Assembly (NCBI GenBank): GCA_937136055.1 | Contig: CAKZOD010000088.1 | Coordinates: 1 to 64,000 of the forward strand | Direction of reading: 5' to 3' | From: an uncultured Oceanospirillaceae bacterium | Lineage (GTDB): Bacteria; Pseudomonadota; Gammaproteobacteria; Pseudomonadales; Balneatricaceae | Length of the DNA stretch: 64,000 bases | Part shown: positions 17,375-26,525 of the stretch, piece by piece | How positions within the stretch are numbered: position 1 is the first letter of the stretch | How the letters are laid out: every line of letters begins with the position of its first letter | Translations under genes and position numbers: made by a program | The notes under the pieces: generated by a model | Databases searched by the model: none | The model's input: the letters and a program-made list of their open reading frames with translations, nothing else | Told to the model about the DNA's origin: nothing

Positions 17375-18178
17375 ATGTTTTCTAATTTCCATCAACACCG
17401 TACAACACTTAAAAATCATACAAAATCACTGACTGCGTTATCAGCATTATTGCTTTCAAGCTATAGTTGGGGACATTTTCAAGAAATCATTCCCGATAGA
17501 GACTTTCTCGATCAAAACACACAACAGCCTCTTTCATTCTCTTTACGCTTTACCCACCCTATGTCTCAGGGACCGGTAATGAGCATGCAAAAACCTAAGC
17601 AATTGAAGGTTTTTAACAATGGTCACAGCAGTGACTTGCTACCTAGCTTAACTAAAAGTACTGACAGCTCAGCTGATCAGTGGCAGTTTAATTACACAGT
17701 AACAGAACCTGCTGACCTGCAGTTTTACGTTGAACCAATGCCTTATTGGGAAGAAACTGAAGGGAAAATGATAATCCATCACACCAAAGTGATTGTCGAT
17801 GGCTATGGTGATTTTGGCAGCTGGGATAGTTTAGTGGGCGCACCGATTGAGATTGAACCGCTAACACGCCCGTACAGTTTATGGACAGGTAACACTTTCA
17901 GCGCCATTGTAAAACAGAACAACAAACCGGTGCCTTTTGCAGAAGTAGAAGTTGAATGGCGTAACGATGGCTCAGTAACACCTCCGTCTGATAGCTATGT
18001 CACTCAAGTCATTAAGGCTGATGCCAATGGCACCTTCCATTACACCCTTGCAAAAGCAGGATGGTGGGGCTTTGCAGCACTTGTGGATGCCGACTACCAA
18101 TTAACCGCACCTACTGGCAAACAAGTTCCCGTAGAGCTTGGCGGGTTAATTTGGATTAACGCAAAAGACATGAAATAG
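17375..18178 (+). CDS. nikK: DUF4198 periplasmic component of a nickel/cobalt ECF transporter (NikK-like)
   Basis: 267 residues with a signal peptide ending near SYSWG, so the mature protein would begin HFQEIIPD. This resembles the N-terminus of DUF4198/NikK proteins, whose first histidine can help bind metal. The body contains Ig-like strands (PLSFSLRFTHPM, NTFSAIVKQNNKPVPFAEVEV). It is the first gene of a three-gene metal-uptake unit under the NikR-like operator; eight bases separate it from the next gene. A role in delivering Ni or Co to the membrane S component is inferred from the family. Confidence 0.82.
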   Translation: MFSNFHQHRTTLKNHTKSLTALSALLLSSYSWGHFQEIIPDRDFLDQNTQQPLSFSLRFTHPMSQGPVMSMQKPKQLKVFNNGHSSDLLPSLTKSTDSSADQWQFNYTVTEPADLQFYVEPMPYWEETEGKMIIHHTKVIVDGYGDFGSWDSLVGAPIEIEPLTRPYSLWTGNTFSAIVKQNNKPVPFAEVEVEWRNDGSVTPPSDSYVTQVIKADANGTFHYTLAKAGWWGFAALVDADYQLTAPTGKQVPVELGGLIWINAKDMK

Positions 18179-18186
18179 GAATACCC

Positions 18187-18819
18187 ATGGCACATATCCC
18201 AGACGGCGTAGTGAGTAACGAAATTTTAATTGTATCGAGTGTGGCTGCAATCGCCGCGATTAGCTACGGAGTGCGAAAGCTTGAGAGTGATAAAATTCCG
18301 CAAACAGCAATGATGGCTGCGGTTTTTTTCATCTCATCCTTAATCACATTCCCAGTTGGTCCAAGCTCAATACATTTACTCTTTAATGGCCTGATGGGAT
18401 TAATGCTTGGCTGGGCCGCTGTGCCCGCTATCTTTGTCGCGCTAACTTTACAGCTGATGTTCTTTGGCTATGGCGGCTTGCTGTCTCTGGGCCTAAATAC
18501 TTTCAACATGGCCTTACCCGCTATTATCGTGGCACTGACATTGCGCCCATTACTACTGGCTAAAATGAACAGCGCAGCGCTAAGTAAACCCCTTTCAATG
18601 AGTATTGGCGCACTTGCTGGCGCCTTTTCTATCGCGTTAACCACAGCGATGCTCAGTGCAAGCCTAGTATTGAGTGGCCAAGAGTTCGCACCTATGCTTA
18701 ACGTATTACTCGCCACGAATGTCCCATTACTTATTGTTGAATCAGCAGTCACTGCTGTTATTGTGAGCTTCTTAATACGTACCTCACCACAAACTTTCAA
18801 CCCTTCATTTAGTCGATAA
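18187..18819 (+). CDS. nikM: NikM/CbiM-type substrate-specific membrane component
   Basis: 210 residues and about six transmembrane helices. It starts MAHIPDG, the CbiM/NikM signature, except for an inserted Ala2; methionine removal before alanine would leave His at position 2 of the mature protein, as the metal site requires. The second conserved histidine is H63 in SSIHLLFNG. It lies one base before the NikL-like gene. No CbiQ (T component) or CbiO (ATPase) gene follows, so energy coupling must be shared with another locus or be absent. Confidence 0.9.
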   Translation: MAHIPDGVVSNEILIVSSVAAIAAISYGVRKLESDKIPQTAMMAAVFFISSLITFPVGPSSIHLLFNGLMGLMLGWAAVPAIFVALTLQLMFFGYGGLLSLGLNTFNMALPAIIVALTLRPLLLAKMNSAALSKPLSMSIGALAGAFSIALTTAMLSASLVLSGQEFAPMLNVLLATNVPLLIVESAVTAVIVSFLIRTSPQTFNPSFSR

Positions 18820-18820
18820 T

Positions 18821-19414
18821 ATGCCTTTTAAACTTGTTGCTTTAAAACCATTCGCTCTCATACTATTTTTTTTCAGCGCTACTGCCAATGCGCACCTTTT
18901 GAAGGTATTTGCCTATACGCAAATGAGTGCTGATATGCAAAGTATGACCACCAGCGGAAAAGTGTACTTTGCTGGAGGCGCTGGCGTTGCTCAGCTTAAA
19001 TTAGACATTATTGATAGCCAGAACAAAGTAGTAGAAACGCTCAAAAGCGATCATGAAGGTAAATTCAATGTGATACTTAAAAGTGGCCACTATCAGCTGC
19101 AAGCTAACACTCAAGATGGCCACCTTGCAAAATGGTCAATAAAGCCGCCTAAGAGCAGTACACTTAAGGTCAGCGCATCTACATCAGCAATTGAGCAAAC
19201 AACCAATTCCGATATTGATCACGCTCAGATGCAGCAAATGCTTGCTGAAATTGTCTCATCTCAAATTCAGCCTTTATCTGAACAAATTAATGCACTCCAA
19301 GAGCGTGCAAAAGTGCAAGATATCATTGGCGCACTAGGTTACATCTTTGGCTTATACGGACTCGCAATGTGGTGGCGACATCGCAAACCTGAGCCTGTTG
19401 AAAACGAGCAATAA
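18821..19414 (+). CDS. nikL: NikL-like auxiliary component
   Basis: 197 residues: a signal peptide or first membrane helix (to about ANAHLLKVF), an Ig-like periplasmic domain (about 25-110), a linker, a short helical segment and a C-terminal transmembrane helix (DIIGALGYIFGLYGLAMWW) followed by positive residues. This two-helix layout with a periplasmic domain matches NikL/NikN-type accessory subunits of nickel ECF transporters. It is the third gene of the unit; the assignment leans on gene context. Confidence 0.72.
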   Translation: MPFKLVALKPFALILFFFSATANAHLLKVFAYTQMSADMQSMTTSGKVYFAGGAGVAQLKLDIIDSQNKVVETLKSDHEGKFNVILKSGHYQLQANTQDGHLAKWSIKPPKSSTLKVSASTSAIEQTTNSDIDHAQMQQMLAEIVSSQIQPLSEQINALQERAKVQDIIGALGYIFGLYGLAMWWRHRKPEPVENEQ

Positions 19415-19544
19415 AACGTGATTTAGCGCATAAAATCAGGAACTTGTATTTGCAATAAAGGTCTAGGGATAGACTAGTATTACATTTCTTTTGCAAGAAA
19501 ATACAGCACTTAAACGCTTCGTGAACTGATTTAAAGGATTTAAT

Positions 19545-20000
19545 ATGAAAGCAATTATCAGCACCCTGTTCTTTTGCCTACTTAGTAGCTCAGTTTATGC
19601 TGAAGCTGTCAGTAAAAGCTATTGGGGAGACAAAGCGATTGGCAGCCATGACACCGTTGCCTATCACACTGATCAAGCCAAATCAGCCCATCAAGCAGTG
19701 CTTGGAGAGAAGCGTTTCACCGTTAAATATTTAGGGGCGAATTGGTATTTCGCAAGCCAGGCATCGGCTGACAAGTTTGCTGCTAATCCTGCAAAGTATA
19801 AACCACTCTATAATGGCCATTGTGCTAATGCACTTAGCTTAGGCGAAGGATTAATCCCCACTGATGGCAAAGTCTGGGAGTTTTTTGGCGATGAACTGCA
19901 TTTATTCTATGCTGAACGAGGCAGACAACGCTGGCTTGAAGGAGATTGGAAGAGCTACCGCACGCAAGCTGATACTGCCTGGAAAAAACTAAAAGGCTAA
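19545..20000 (+). CDS. Secreted YHS-domain protein
   Basis: 151 residues with a signal peptide cleaved near VYAEA. The body carries a YHS-type domain: GSHDTVAYHTDQAKSAH, then FTVKYLGANWYFASQASADKFAANPAKYKPLYNGHCA, with the conserved aromatic and cysteine positions usual in the family. YHS domains often bind metals or accompany metal-handling proteins, so the position after the nickel-type genes is suggestive. A 130-bp gap indicates its own promoter. Confidence 0.85.
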   Translation: MKAIISTLFFCLLSSSVYAEAVSKSYWGDKAIGSHDTVAYHTDQAKSAHQAVLGEKRFTVKYLGANWYFASQASADKFAANPAKYKPLYNGHCANALSLGEGLIPTDGKVWEFFGDELHLFYAERGRQRWLEGDWKSYRTQADTAWKKLKG

Positions 20001-20029
20001 TTTTTGCCGATACTATTATATGTCATGCC

Positions 20030-20051
20030 GTCGGCAATAATAATTGCCGAC
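20030..20051 (+). terminator. Hairpin after the YHS gene
   Basis: Perfect 9-bp stem GTCGGCAAT/ATTGCCGAC with loop AATA, 30 bp after the stop codon. Only a weak T-rich stretch follows (ATTCTTT), so the terminator call is moderate. Confidence 0.55.
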
Positions 20052-20715
20052 ATTCTTTGCCACACTATTTTCTCTTATCAACATTTCTAGTAATAACACC
20101 TCTTATCTAGCTATAGAAAATTATTATTTATTAGCCTGTCAAAAACCCTCATTCAAACTGCACACCCACTTATCAATCTATATTAAGCATACTGGCTGAT
20201 AATCATTAGTGCTTATTTAAATTCTTCGTTTAAAACTCATCATTTAAATGGCGTGCGCTTTTACGACTCCATAAATCCAGATAAAACATGGCACACATAT
20301 TGCTTTTATAATTATCCACTTTCAATGATTTTTATATTCTCAAGGAGCCTTTATCGTAGATTTAAATACATAGCACACCTCTGAGCCCCCTCGTTAGAGC
20401 CATAAAAGATTGGCACACAGTGAGCCAGACAAACATAGATATTTGATTTTTAATATTTTTTCATATTATAAGATAGCTATGCTCAAAATTTGCAAAAAGA
20501 ATAGCAGAGGCTCACCCGTACCTCAGTTGTTTATAAATAAGCATAATATCATTGGTATGAAGAGGTAATTACATTTAGTTGATGTAAAAATAAAGATTAG
20601 CACTTATATAATTTATTAATATAATTATATTGTTTTTTTGCTTATATATTATTAGCAATAAACTTGCTCGCCTTTAATTTATCGTCAGCCAAACGTTTTA
20701 TTATTGGAGAAACTT
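20052..20715. other. A+T-rich 660-bp intergenic stretch
   Basis: No open frame of plausible composition. It is the long upstream region of the calcium-binding-like gene that starts at 20716, and probably holds its promoter and regulatory sites. No specific site could be recognised by eye. Confidence 0.5.
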
Positions 20716-21882
20716 ATGATAATTCAAAGCAGTGAAGTTAATATGACTTCAAAGCACGAAAAGAGTGAAACTCGCACTTTTTCTTCTGAGTCAAATATTA
20801 ACTTTGGCGTATTTAGTGGCGATATAAATAATGAGCCTGCAAACAGTAATGTATTAACCAGCCCTTCCGATCAATTTAACGCATTGATTAACCAGTTCCT
20901 TGGAGGAGATAAAGTATCTCAGCCTATTAATAGTGATAATGCAGGTACTGATCAGCCGCAAAACTCAATTTTAGTAATGACTAAAGATGGCTTAAAGTTT
21001 AGAACTGCTGAAGATAAAACCGATACTATTGATCAACAAATGCTAACTAGCATAAAGATGTTTCAACAGCTGTTAGAAGCTATATCACTTCACTATCAAA
21101 AACCCATCAGCGGCGTTGATGCCATTACCGATGACTCACTAAGCAATCAACCAATCGCTAAAGCCAGCGAAACTAAAGCGAGTGCTTTAGAGGACGATTA
21201 CCAAGGCTTAGGCAGTGGAATATCCCTGCAGCTTTCTTTAAAAACAACTGAAACCATTGAGGAAAAAGAAAGCCTATCATTTAACTCAACAGGTACAATT
21301 TCAACCTTGGATGGCAAAGAGATTTCTTTCAATCTCGATATGAATATGCAACGCGAATACAGCTATACAAGCACCACAGAGTTCACCCAAAACGTGATAT
21401 TTAAAGACCCTCTAGTACTCAACTTCCCCGGTGATGCAGCAGAGCTCACCAACGATAAATTCGCATTTGATATCGATGCCGATGGCAATGAGGAAATGAT
21501 TAGCTATTTCCAACAGGGTGCTATGCTTGCGCTTGATAAAAATAATGACGGTATAGTTAATGATGGCTCAGAGCTATTTGGCGCACTATCCGGCAACGGC
21601 TTTGCTGATTTAGCGCTCTATGACGAAGATGGCAACAATTACATCGATGAAGGCGATAGTATTTTCAAAGATTTGAAACTTTGGAATAAATCAGCAGATA
21701 ATGATTCACTAGATGCGTTAAGCACAATGGATATAGGCGCAATCTACCTAGGTGCAGCAGATACATCCTTTGATCTAAAAGGCGAAGGCAATCAATTTAA
21801 CGGCCAAGTGAAAGCCTCAAGCTATTATTTAACAGAATCGGGTAAAGCTGGGTTTATTCAACAAGTAGACATGGTGGTTTAA
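20716..21882 (+). CDS. EF-hand-like calcium-binding protein of unknown function
   Basis: 388 residues from the ATG at 20716, which has GGAG six bases upstream; the frame opens earlier at a TTG. The N-terminal half is polar and low in complexity. The C-terminal third contains Asp-rich loops FDIDADGNEE, LDKNNDGIVNDGSELFG and YDEDGNNYIDEGD, the pattern found in the C-terminal region of many Vibrio/Shewanella adhesin-like and hemolysin-like proteins. There is no signal peptide; if exported, a type I or other leaderless route is needed. It stands alone after a long A+T-rich leader. Confidence 0.75.
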   Translation: MIIQSSEVNMTSKHEKSETRTFSSESNINFGVFSGDINNEPANSNVLTSPSDQFNALINQFLGGDKVSQPINSDNAGTDQPQNSILVMTKDGLKFRTAEDKTDTIDQQMLTSIKMFQQLLEAISLHYQKPISGVDAITDDSLSNQPIAKASETKASALEDDYQGLGSGISLQLSLKTTETIEEKESLSFNSTGTISTLDGKEISFNLDMNMQREYSYTSTTEFTQNVIFKDPLVLNFPGDAAELTNDKFAFDIDADGNEEMISYFQQGAMLALDKNNDGIVNDGSELFGALSGNGFADLALYDEDGNNYIDEGDSIFKDLKLWNKSADNDSLDALSTMDIGAIYLGAADTSFDLKGEGNQFNGQVKASSYYLTESGKAGFIQQVDMVV

Positions 21883-22115
21883 TCCATCACTAAACCACTG
21901 TTGCCTACTTATCACTGCTCTGTTTGACAATATGCTAGGGGATGAAATTGCATTCCCTAACATATTTGATCAAATTATTAAGTGCTCATGTCTTTATTAT
22001 ATTTTGAAAGGTCGCTGCACTTAAGAAGCTACGGCGCGTGCATCTTGCTATCTTTTAAAGGATAACGTTTAATAACAGCCCTTTAACTACTCACCAGCTT
22101 TAAGTAGATGCAAAC

Positions 22116-22733
22116 ATGAGCGATTTATACACCCAATTAATTACCGTTTTCTTAGGCTATTTTGCCATCATGAATCCCATTGCTAACACTGCTGCATTTG
22201 CAGGTTTAGCGGGGAGCAAAAGTAAGCAGGAACAAGTGAAGATTGCCGCTAAAGCGCTTACGATCACTTTCTTCATTATTTTAACTTTTGCCATCCTAGG
22301 TAAAACTATTTTTCACTTATTTGGCATCACTATAGATGCCTTAAGAATCACCGGCGGCATTCTAGTATTTTTAGTCGGTTATCACATGCTCAATGGTCAT
22401 AGCTCAAAGCTACACAGCACTGAGGGAAATGATGATTCTGATATTGCAGTATCCCCATTAGCAGTACCTTTGCTGGCAGGTCCGGGCACCATCGCAACGA
22501 CGATGAACTACTCGGCAACCGGCGGGATGACAGGTATCATTGTGACTGTCGCTGTGTTTGCTGTTTTATGCTTAATCACTTTTGTCTGCTTTATTTTTAG
22601 CTCAAACATTTTAACCGTGATTGGCAAAAGTGGCCTAAGTATAGTGACACGTTTGATGGGATTAATCCTTGCGGTGATTGGCACTCAAATGATCATATCA
22701 GGAGTCACGGCTGTGGTTAGCAAAATGGCATAA
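22116..22733 (+). CDS. MarC-family integral membrane protein
   Basis: 205 residues with six predicted transmembrane helices. The N-terminal FLGYFAIMNPIANTAAF, the mid-protein AVPLLAGPGTIATTM and the closing TRLMGLILAVIGTQMI are the conserved blocks of the MarC (UPF0056) family. Despite the name, MarC is not a proven antibiotic pump; the substrate is unknown (amino acids have been suggested for relatives). Single gene. Confidence 0.92.
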   Translation: MSDLYTQLITVFLGYFAIMNPIANTAAFAGLAGSKSKQEQVKIAAKALTITFFIILTFAILGKTIFHLFGITIDALRITGGILVFLVGYHMLNGHSSKLHSTEGNDDSDIAVSPLAVPLLAGPGTIATTMNYSATGGMTGIIVTVAVFAVLCLITFVCFIFSSNILTVIGKSGLSIVTRLMGLILAVIGTQMIISGVTAVVSKMA

Positions 22734-22794
22734 GGCCTTAATTGCCAGCACTTGCGCAACTAAGTGTTGTAACCCGACGATTCCGTAAGGTTTG

Positions 22795-22822
22795 GTAATT
22801 ATAAAACTTAGTAATTATAAAA
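22795..22822. repeat. 12-bp direct repeat before the ureohydrolase gene
   Basis: GTAATTATAAAA occurs at 22795-22806 and again at 22811-22822, 16 bp apart. It lies just upstream of the start codon at 22835, so it may be a promoter or operator element. Short, so chance is possible. Confidence 0.4.
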
Positions 22823-22834
22823 GCAGATTAAACA

Positions 22835-23737
22835 ATGACTACAACAACGAGTTTCATGCAAGCACCGCTTACTGATGATGCGGGCGATGCATTAGCCGTA
22901 ATTTTGGGCCTACCTTATGATTGCGGCTCTGATCCGTTACGTATTGGTGCCCGCTCAGGCCCCGATAGTATTCGCCAACAATCGCGCTTAATCAGTCCTT
23001 TTGACGGTGCCAGTAATATCAACCCTATTACAGAACTTAAAGTAAGAGACCTCGGTGATAGCCCTGTTACACTTAATAATATCGAGCAGACCTATCAACA
23101 AATAGAAGCGGCGATGATGCAGGCTATTAAGAATAACGCTGTGCCGATTACTCTAGGTGGCGATGGCGCTGTGGCACTCCCACAAATGCGTGCCCTTTCA
23201 AAAAAGTACCCTGATTTAGTTGCTCTGCATTTCGATGCGCATACAGATGCTTATCCGCTGGATGAATACAGCAATGCCACACCTTTTAGCCATGGCGCTC
23301 ACGAACAACTCATAGACCCACAAAAGAGCTTTCATATTGGTCGACGCGGTAGTCACTTAGTATCAGGGGTGGTCGATTATTGCCGTCAGCTAGGTTACAA
23401 CTTAATTGACTCAGACGAACTTTTTGAACGCGGCTTTAATTCAGTGATGAATGAGGTAAAAAACACTATCGCTGATCGACCTGTGTATTTATGTTTTGAT
23501 ATGGATTTCTTTGACCCAAGTGCTGCACCTGGTGTCTGCTCTCCTACCTTTGGTGGCGTAACAAGCAGAGAGGGTTTAGCTCTATTACGAAAGTGTAGCG
23601 GCTTGAATATTGTCGGTGCTGATGTGAATACCATTAGCCCCGCCCATGACTCACTCGGTATATCTGCACAATTGGCGGCCACTGTTGTTTATGAAATCAT
23701 GTTAATGCTCGCGAAAAAGCGAAAGAGCACCTCTTAA
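22835..23737 (+). CDS. Ureohydrolase (arginase/agmatinase family) with an altered metal motif
   Basis: 300 residues of the arginase fold. Conserved metal ligands are seen in DAHTDAY (D134, H136, D138) and CFDMDFFDP (D222, D224). In the first motif, normally GGDH, the sequence is GGDG (108-111), so the histidine ligand of the first metal is replaced by Gly111. The substrate loop around APGVCSPTFGG keeps the family layout. It could be an agmatinase or guanidinobutyrase relative with one metal, or a non-enzymatic homologue. It ends convergent with the c-di-GMP gene. Confidence 0.82.
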   Translation: MTTTTSFMQAPLTDDAGDALAVILGLPYDCGSDPLRIGARSGPDSIRQQSRLISPFDGASNINPITELKVRDLGDSPVTLNNIEQTYQQIEAAMMQAIKNNAVPITLGGDGAVALPQMRALSKKYPDLVALHFDAHTDAYPLDEYSNATPFSHGAHEQLIDPQKSFHIGRRGSHLVSGVVDYCRQLGYNLIDSDELFERGFNSVMNEVKNTIADRPVYLCFDMDFFDPSAAPGVCSPTFGGVTSREGLALLRKCSGLNIVGADVNTISPAHDSLGISAQLAATVVYEIMLMLAKKRKSTS

Positions 23738-23759
23738 CACCTATGATATTTTCTGCTGC

Positions 23760-25562
23760 TTACCCATGGACTACGGGTAAGCATGCCTGCAAAGGCTGAC
23801 TACCTTTAGCAATTTGAACGAGCAGCTCATCACGGGGTAATGGTTTGCTGTGTAAAAAGCCTTGATACAACTGACAGCCTAACTCTTTGAGAAAAGCTAA
23901 CTGATGTAAATCCTCAACGCCCTCTGCTACAACAGTTAATCCTAAATGGTTCGACATTACCATTGTCGTCTCAACAATCGCGGCATCATATCCATCATTG
24001 GGCACACCTTGCACAAAAGATTTATCAATTTTAAGGGTATGGATAGGGAAGTACTTTAGATAGGCTAACGACGAATAACCCGTCCCAAAATCATCCAGCG
24101 CTATGCGCATTCCCAATTGATTGATCATCGACATTCGCGAGATGGTTAGCTCTATATCAGCAACCGCAACACTTTCTGTTAATTCAAGCTCAATCAAGTG
24201 CGGTGGAATTTCATAGGTGTTCAATAACTCTGTTACTTGCATCACAAAATCATGCTTCATAAATTGATGAGCACTGACATTGATAGACATACAAATGTCA
24301 GTAATCCCCTGTCTTGCCCATTTGGCGAGCTCACGACACCCCTCCTCTAACACCCAGCTACCCACTTCAATAATAAGCCCACTAGATTCTAGATAAGGTA
24401 TAAAATCGTCCGGTAAAATGAGGCCTTTTTCTGGGTGGCGCCAGCGGATAAGCGCCTCAACTTTGACTATTTTATTGGTATTTATATCAATTTGCGGTTG
24501 ATAAAAAAGCTCAAAGTCATTGTTTTTAATTGCTATTTCTATTTCGTTCTTGAACAGACGCTGGCGCTGCTCCTCACGTTCAAAGTCTTGATCATAAAAC
24601 TGAATAGCATTGCGCCCTTTCTGCTTTGCTCTACACACTGCAGCATCTGCACATTTTAATGCCAGCTCATGATCTTGCTGATCACCATCAAGTAATACAC
24701 AACCAATGCTCGCTGTGATGCTCACACTGACAATTCCCAGCAAGGCTTTAGACGCTAATACTTGTTTTAGCTGCTCACACACTTCCATTAAACTTGATCG
24801 CGCTTTCACTGGATCTTGCTGATCAAGCTCGACACAGATAACAAACTCATCGCCCCCAATGCGCGAGACCAAGCCGTTTTGGTGAGCCACTATCTGTTTT
24901 AGCTTTTCAGCAACATGGCACAGCAGCATGTCACCTAAAACATGCCCGTGAATGTCATTTACCTGCTTAAAATTATCTAAATCAACAAAAATCAGCCCTT
25001 GAAAACAGCCTTCTGCAAGGCGTTTTTGTGTACTTTCTTGTAGGTGATCAAGCAGTAATCTGCGATTAGCAAGCCCTGTTAAGGTATCGTGATATGCCAG
25101 ATAAACGATCTTTCGCTCAGCCTCTACACGCTGGGTAATATCCGTTAAAATGCCAGCGATACCCTCATTTTCACCAATTTCATTTTTATAGGCGCGACAT
25201 GATAACTCGAGTACTCGCTCGGCTTTGTCAGCACCAATTAAATGAATTTGAATGGTTAAATCGCTGATGCGCCCTTCAATAAGGTTATGAAAGCCGGTGA
25301 GGCATAACTGGCTATCTTTAGGGCGAATATTTTCAACGAAGGAGTGGCCAATAGTTTCTTGCGCACTAAAGCCGGACATATGTTTCCAAGCGCGGTTTAA
25401 ATAGAGCCAGTTAAAGTCGCTATCTACTTTGAAAACCACATCGCGCAAATGCTCAACTAAATCCGAGTACCTTTTTTCAGAGCTACGCAGGTGCTCAATC
25501 AGGCGATTCTGGGCTTGAGATATTAGCTCATTTGCACTGGGCTTGCTGTCTGTATCAGACAT
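23760..25562 (-). CDS. PAS-GGDEF-EAL cyclic-di-GMP protein
   Basis: 600 residues: PAS sensor (about 28-150), GGDEF domain (about 150-325) with an intact GGDEF at 236-240, and an EAL domain (about 340-590) starting with EAL at 369-371. The catalytic landmarks of the EAL domain (ELTES, ALDDFGTGYSS, LKIDKSF, VVAEGVE) are all present, so phosphodiesterase activity is likely; cyclase activity is also possible. No transmembrane helix or secretion signal, so it is cytosolic. Its start is 4 bp from the isochorismatase-like stop, so the two genes form one transcription unit. Confidence 0.93.
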   Translation of the reverse strand: MSDTDSKPSANELISQAQNRLIEHLRSSEKRYSDLVEHLRDVVFKVDSDFNWLYLNRAWKHMSGFSAQETIGHSFVENIRPKDSQLCLTGFHNLIEGRISDLTIQIHLIGADKAERVLELSCRAYKNEIGENEGIAGILTDITQRVEAERKIVYLAYHDTLTGLANRRLLLDHLQESTQKRLAEGCFQGLIFVDLDNFKQVNDIHGHVLGDMLLCHVAEKLKQIVAHQNGLVSRIGGDEFVICVELDQQDPVKARSSLMEVCEQLKQVLASKALLGIVSVSITASIGCVLLDGDQQDHELALKCADAAVCRAKQKGRNAIQFYDQDFEREEQRQRLFKNEIEIAIKNNDFELFYQPQIDINTNKIVKVEALIRWRHPEKGLILPDDFIPYLESSGLIIEVGSWVLEEGCRELAKWARQGITDICMSINVSAHQFMKHDFVMQVTELLNTYEIPPHLIELELTESVAVADIELTISRMSMINQLGMRIALDDFGTGYSSLAYLKYFPIHTLKIDKSFVQGVPNDGYDAAIVETTMVMSNHLGLTVVAEGVEDLHQLAFLKELGCQLYQGFLHSKPLPRDELLVQIAKGSQPLQACLPVVHG

Positions 25563-25565
25563 CGA

Positions 25566-26165
25566 TCACCTTATTGAGTCAATAAACTGCTCACTATTCA
25601 TTAGATTACAATACATTGGCATAATCTCTTGTAAATAGTATTGCTGTTCAAATTGTGTGCGACTCAAAATACAGTCATCCAATATAGATACTTTGAACCC
25701 TAAATCTAGCGCTTCTCTGCCTGCTGTATCAATGCACAGCGATGTTACAGCCCCTGCAATAACAACATGATTTATCTGCTTTTCATCTAACAAGCTCTTT
25801 AGGTTCGTGTTTGAAAAGCAATTTAACCCTCGTTTCCCCGGCAGCGAAGTTATATCAACCCCCACTTCTTTGATCGGTGCAATAGTTTGAGCACCATAGG
25901 TTTCTCGCTTAAATGCACCGTGATCTTTAATAATCTTAAGGATCCCGATGGGCTCTTCTATCTCTTGATAATCGTCAGTAAATTGGATTGGTGTTTCAAC
26001 GACCAGCACCTGCGTTTGCTTGAGCTGACTAAGTAGCTGACACGTATTTTTAACCACGTTTTTCACGGCTTCAGGATCTTCAAACACACTGTGCAAAATA
26101 CCGTCAGTAGAGAAGTAATCGTTTTGAAACCCTATCAATAATAATGCTGTATTAGGCGCTAACAT
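25566..26165 (-). CDS. Isochorismatase-family cysteine hydrolase
   Basis: 199 residues with the catalytic triad pattern of the family: D16 in LLIGFQNDYF, K111 and the nucleophile C144 in AGAVTSLCIDTAGR. The substrate is not predictable; relatives hydrolyse nicotinamide, N-carbamoylsarcosine, ureidoacrylate or biuret-like amides. It is cytosolic, immediately upstream of the PAS-GGDEF-EAL gene on the same strand, with which it is likely co-expressed; the functional link is unknown. Confidence 0.88.
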   Translation of the reverse strand: MLAPNTALLLIGFQNDYFSTDGILHSVFEDPEAVKNVVKNTCQLLSQLKQTQVLVVETPIQFTDDYQEIEEPIGILKIIKDHGAFKRETYGAQTIAPIKEVGVDITSLPGKRGLNCFSNTNLKSLLDEKQINHVVIAGAVTSLCIDTAGREALDLGFKVSILDDCILSRTQFEQQYYLQEIMPMYCNLMNSEQFIDSIR

Positions 26166-26525
26166 ATATAAATGCCTCTGCTTACACTACTCGCTTCACA
26201 CTGTATTTGTTTTACAGCTTATCCATTGGAAAATGTAAATCGAGTATTAAGAATAGTAAACCTGCTGTTTTGCAAATATTAAAACGCCATCAAATTCACA
26301 TATGACAGCACCTTGAGTGACTAACAAGTCAGTAAAGGCAAGTAACAAAGACAAAACCGCAGAATTATGAACAACAGCAGAACGGTCGCAAACATTGAGC
26401 GAGAGTTTGCACCAATTTCTATTATGAATTAAGTATAGCTAAGAAAATGAAAAGTGTAGGGGATATGATCGAATAATCTATCCCCTATTTAAGGTAGGAT
26501 GAAAAAGCTCTAACTGGAGGTTTAT
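26166..26525. other. Intergenic region with a weak hairpin
   Basis: No gene. A 7-bp stem GGGGATA/TATCCCC (26459-26465 and 26479-26485) lies about 40 bp after the stop codon of the leftward propionyl-CoA synthetase gene and could act as its transcription end, but no clear T-run follows. The remainder holds the promoter of the isochorismatase-like gene. Confidence 0.45.
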
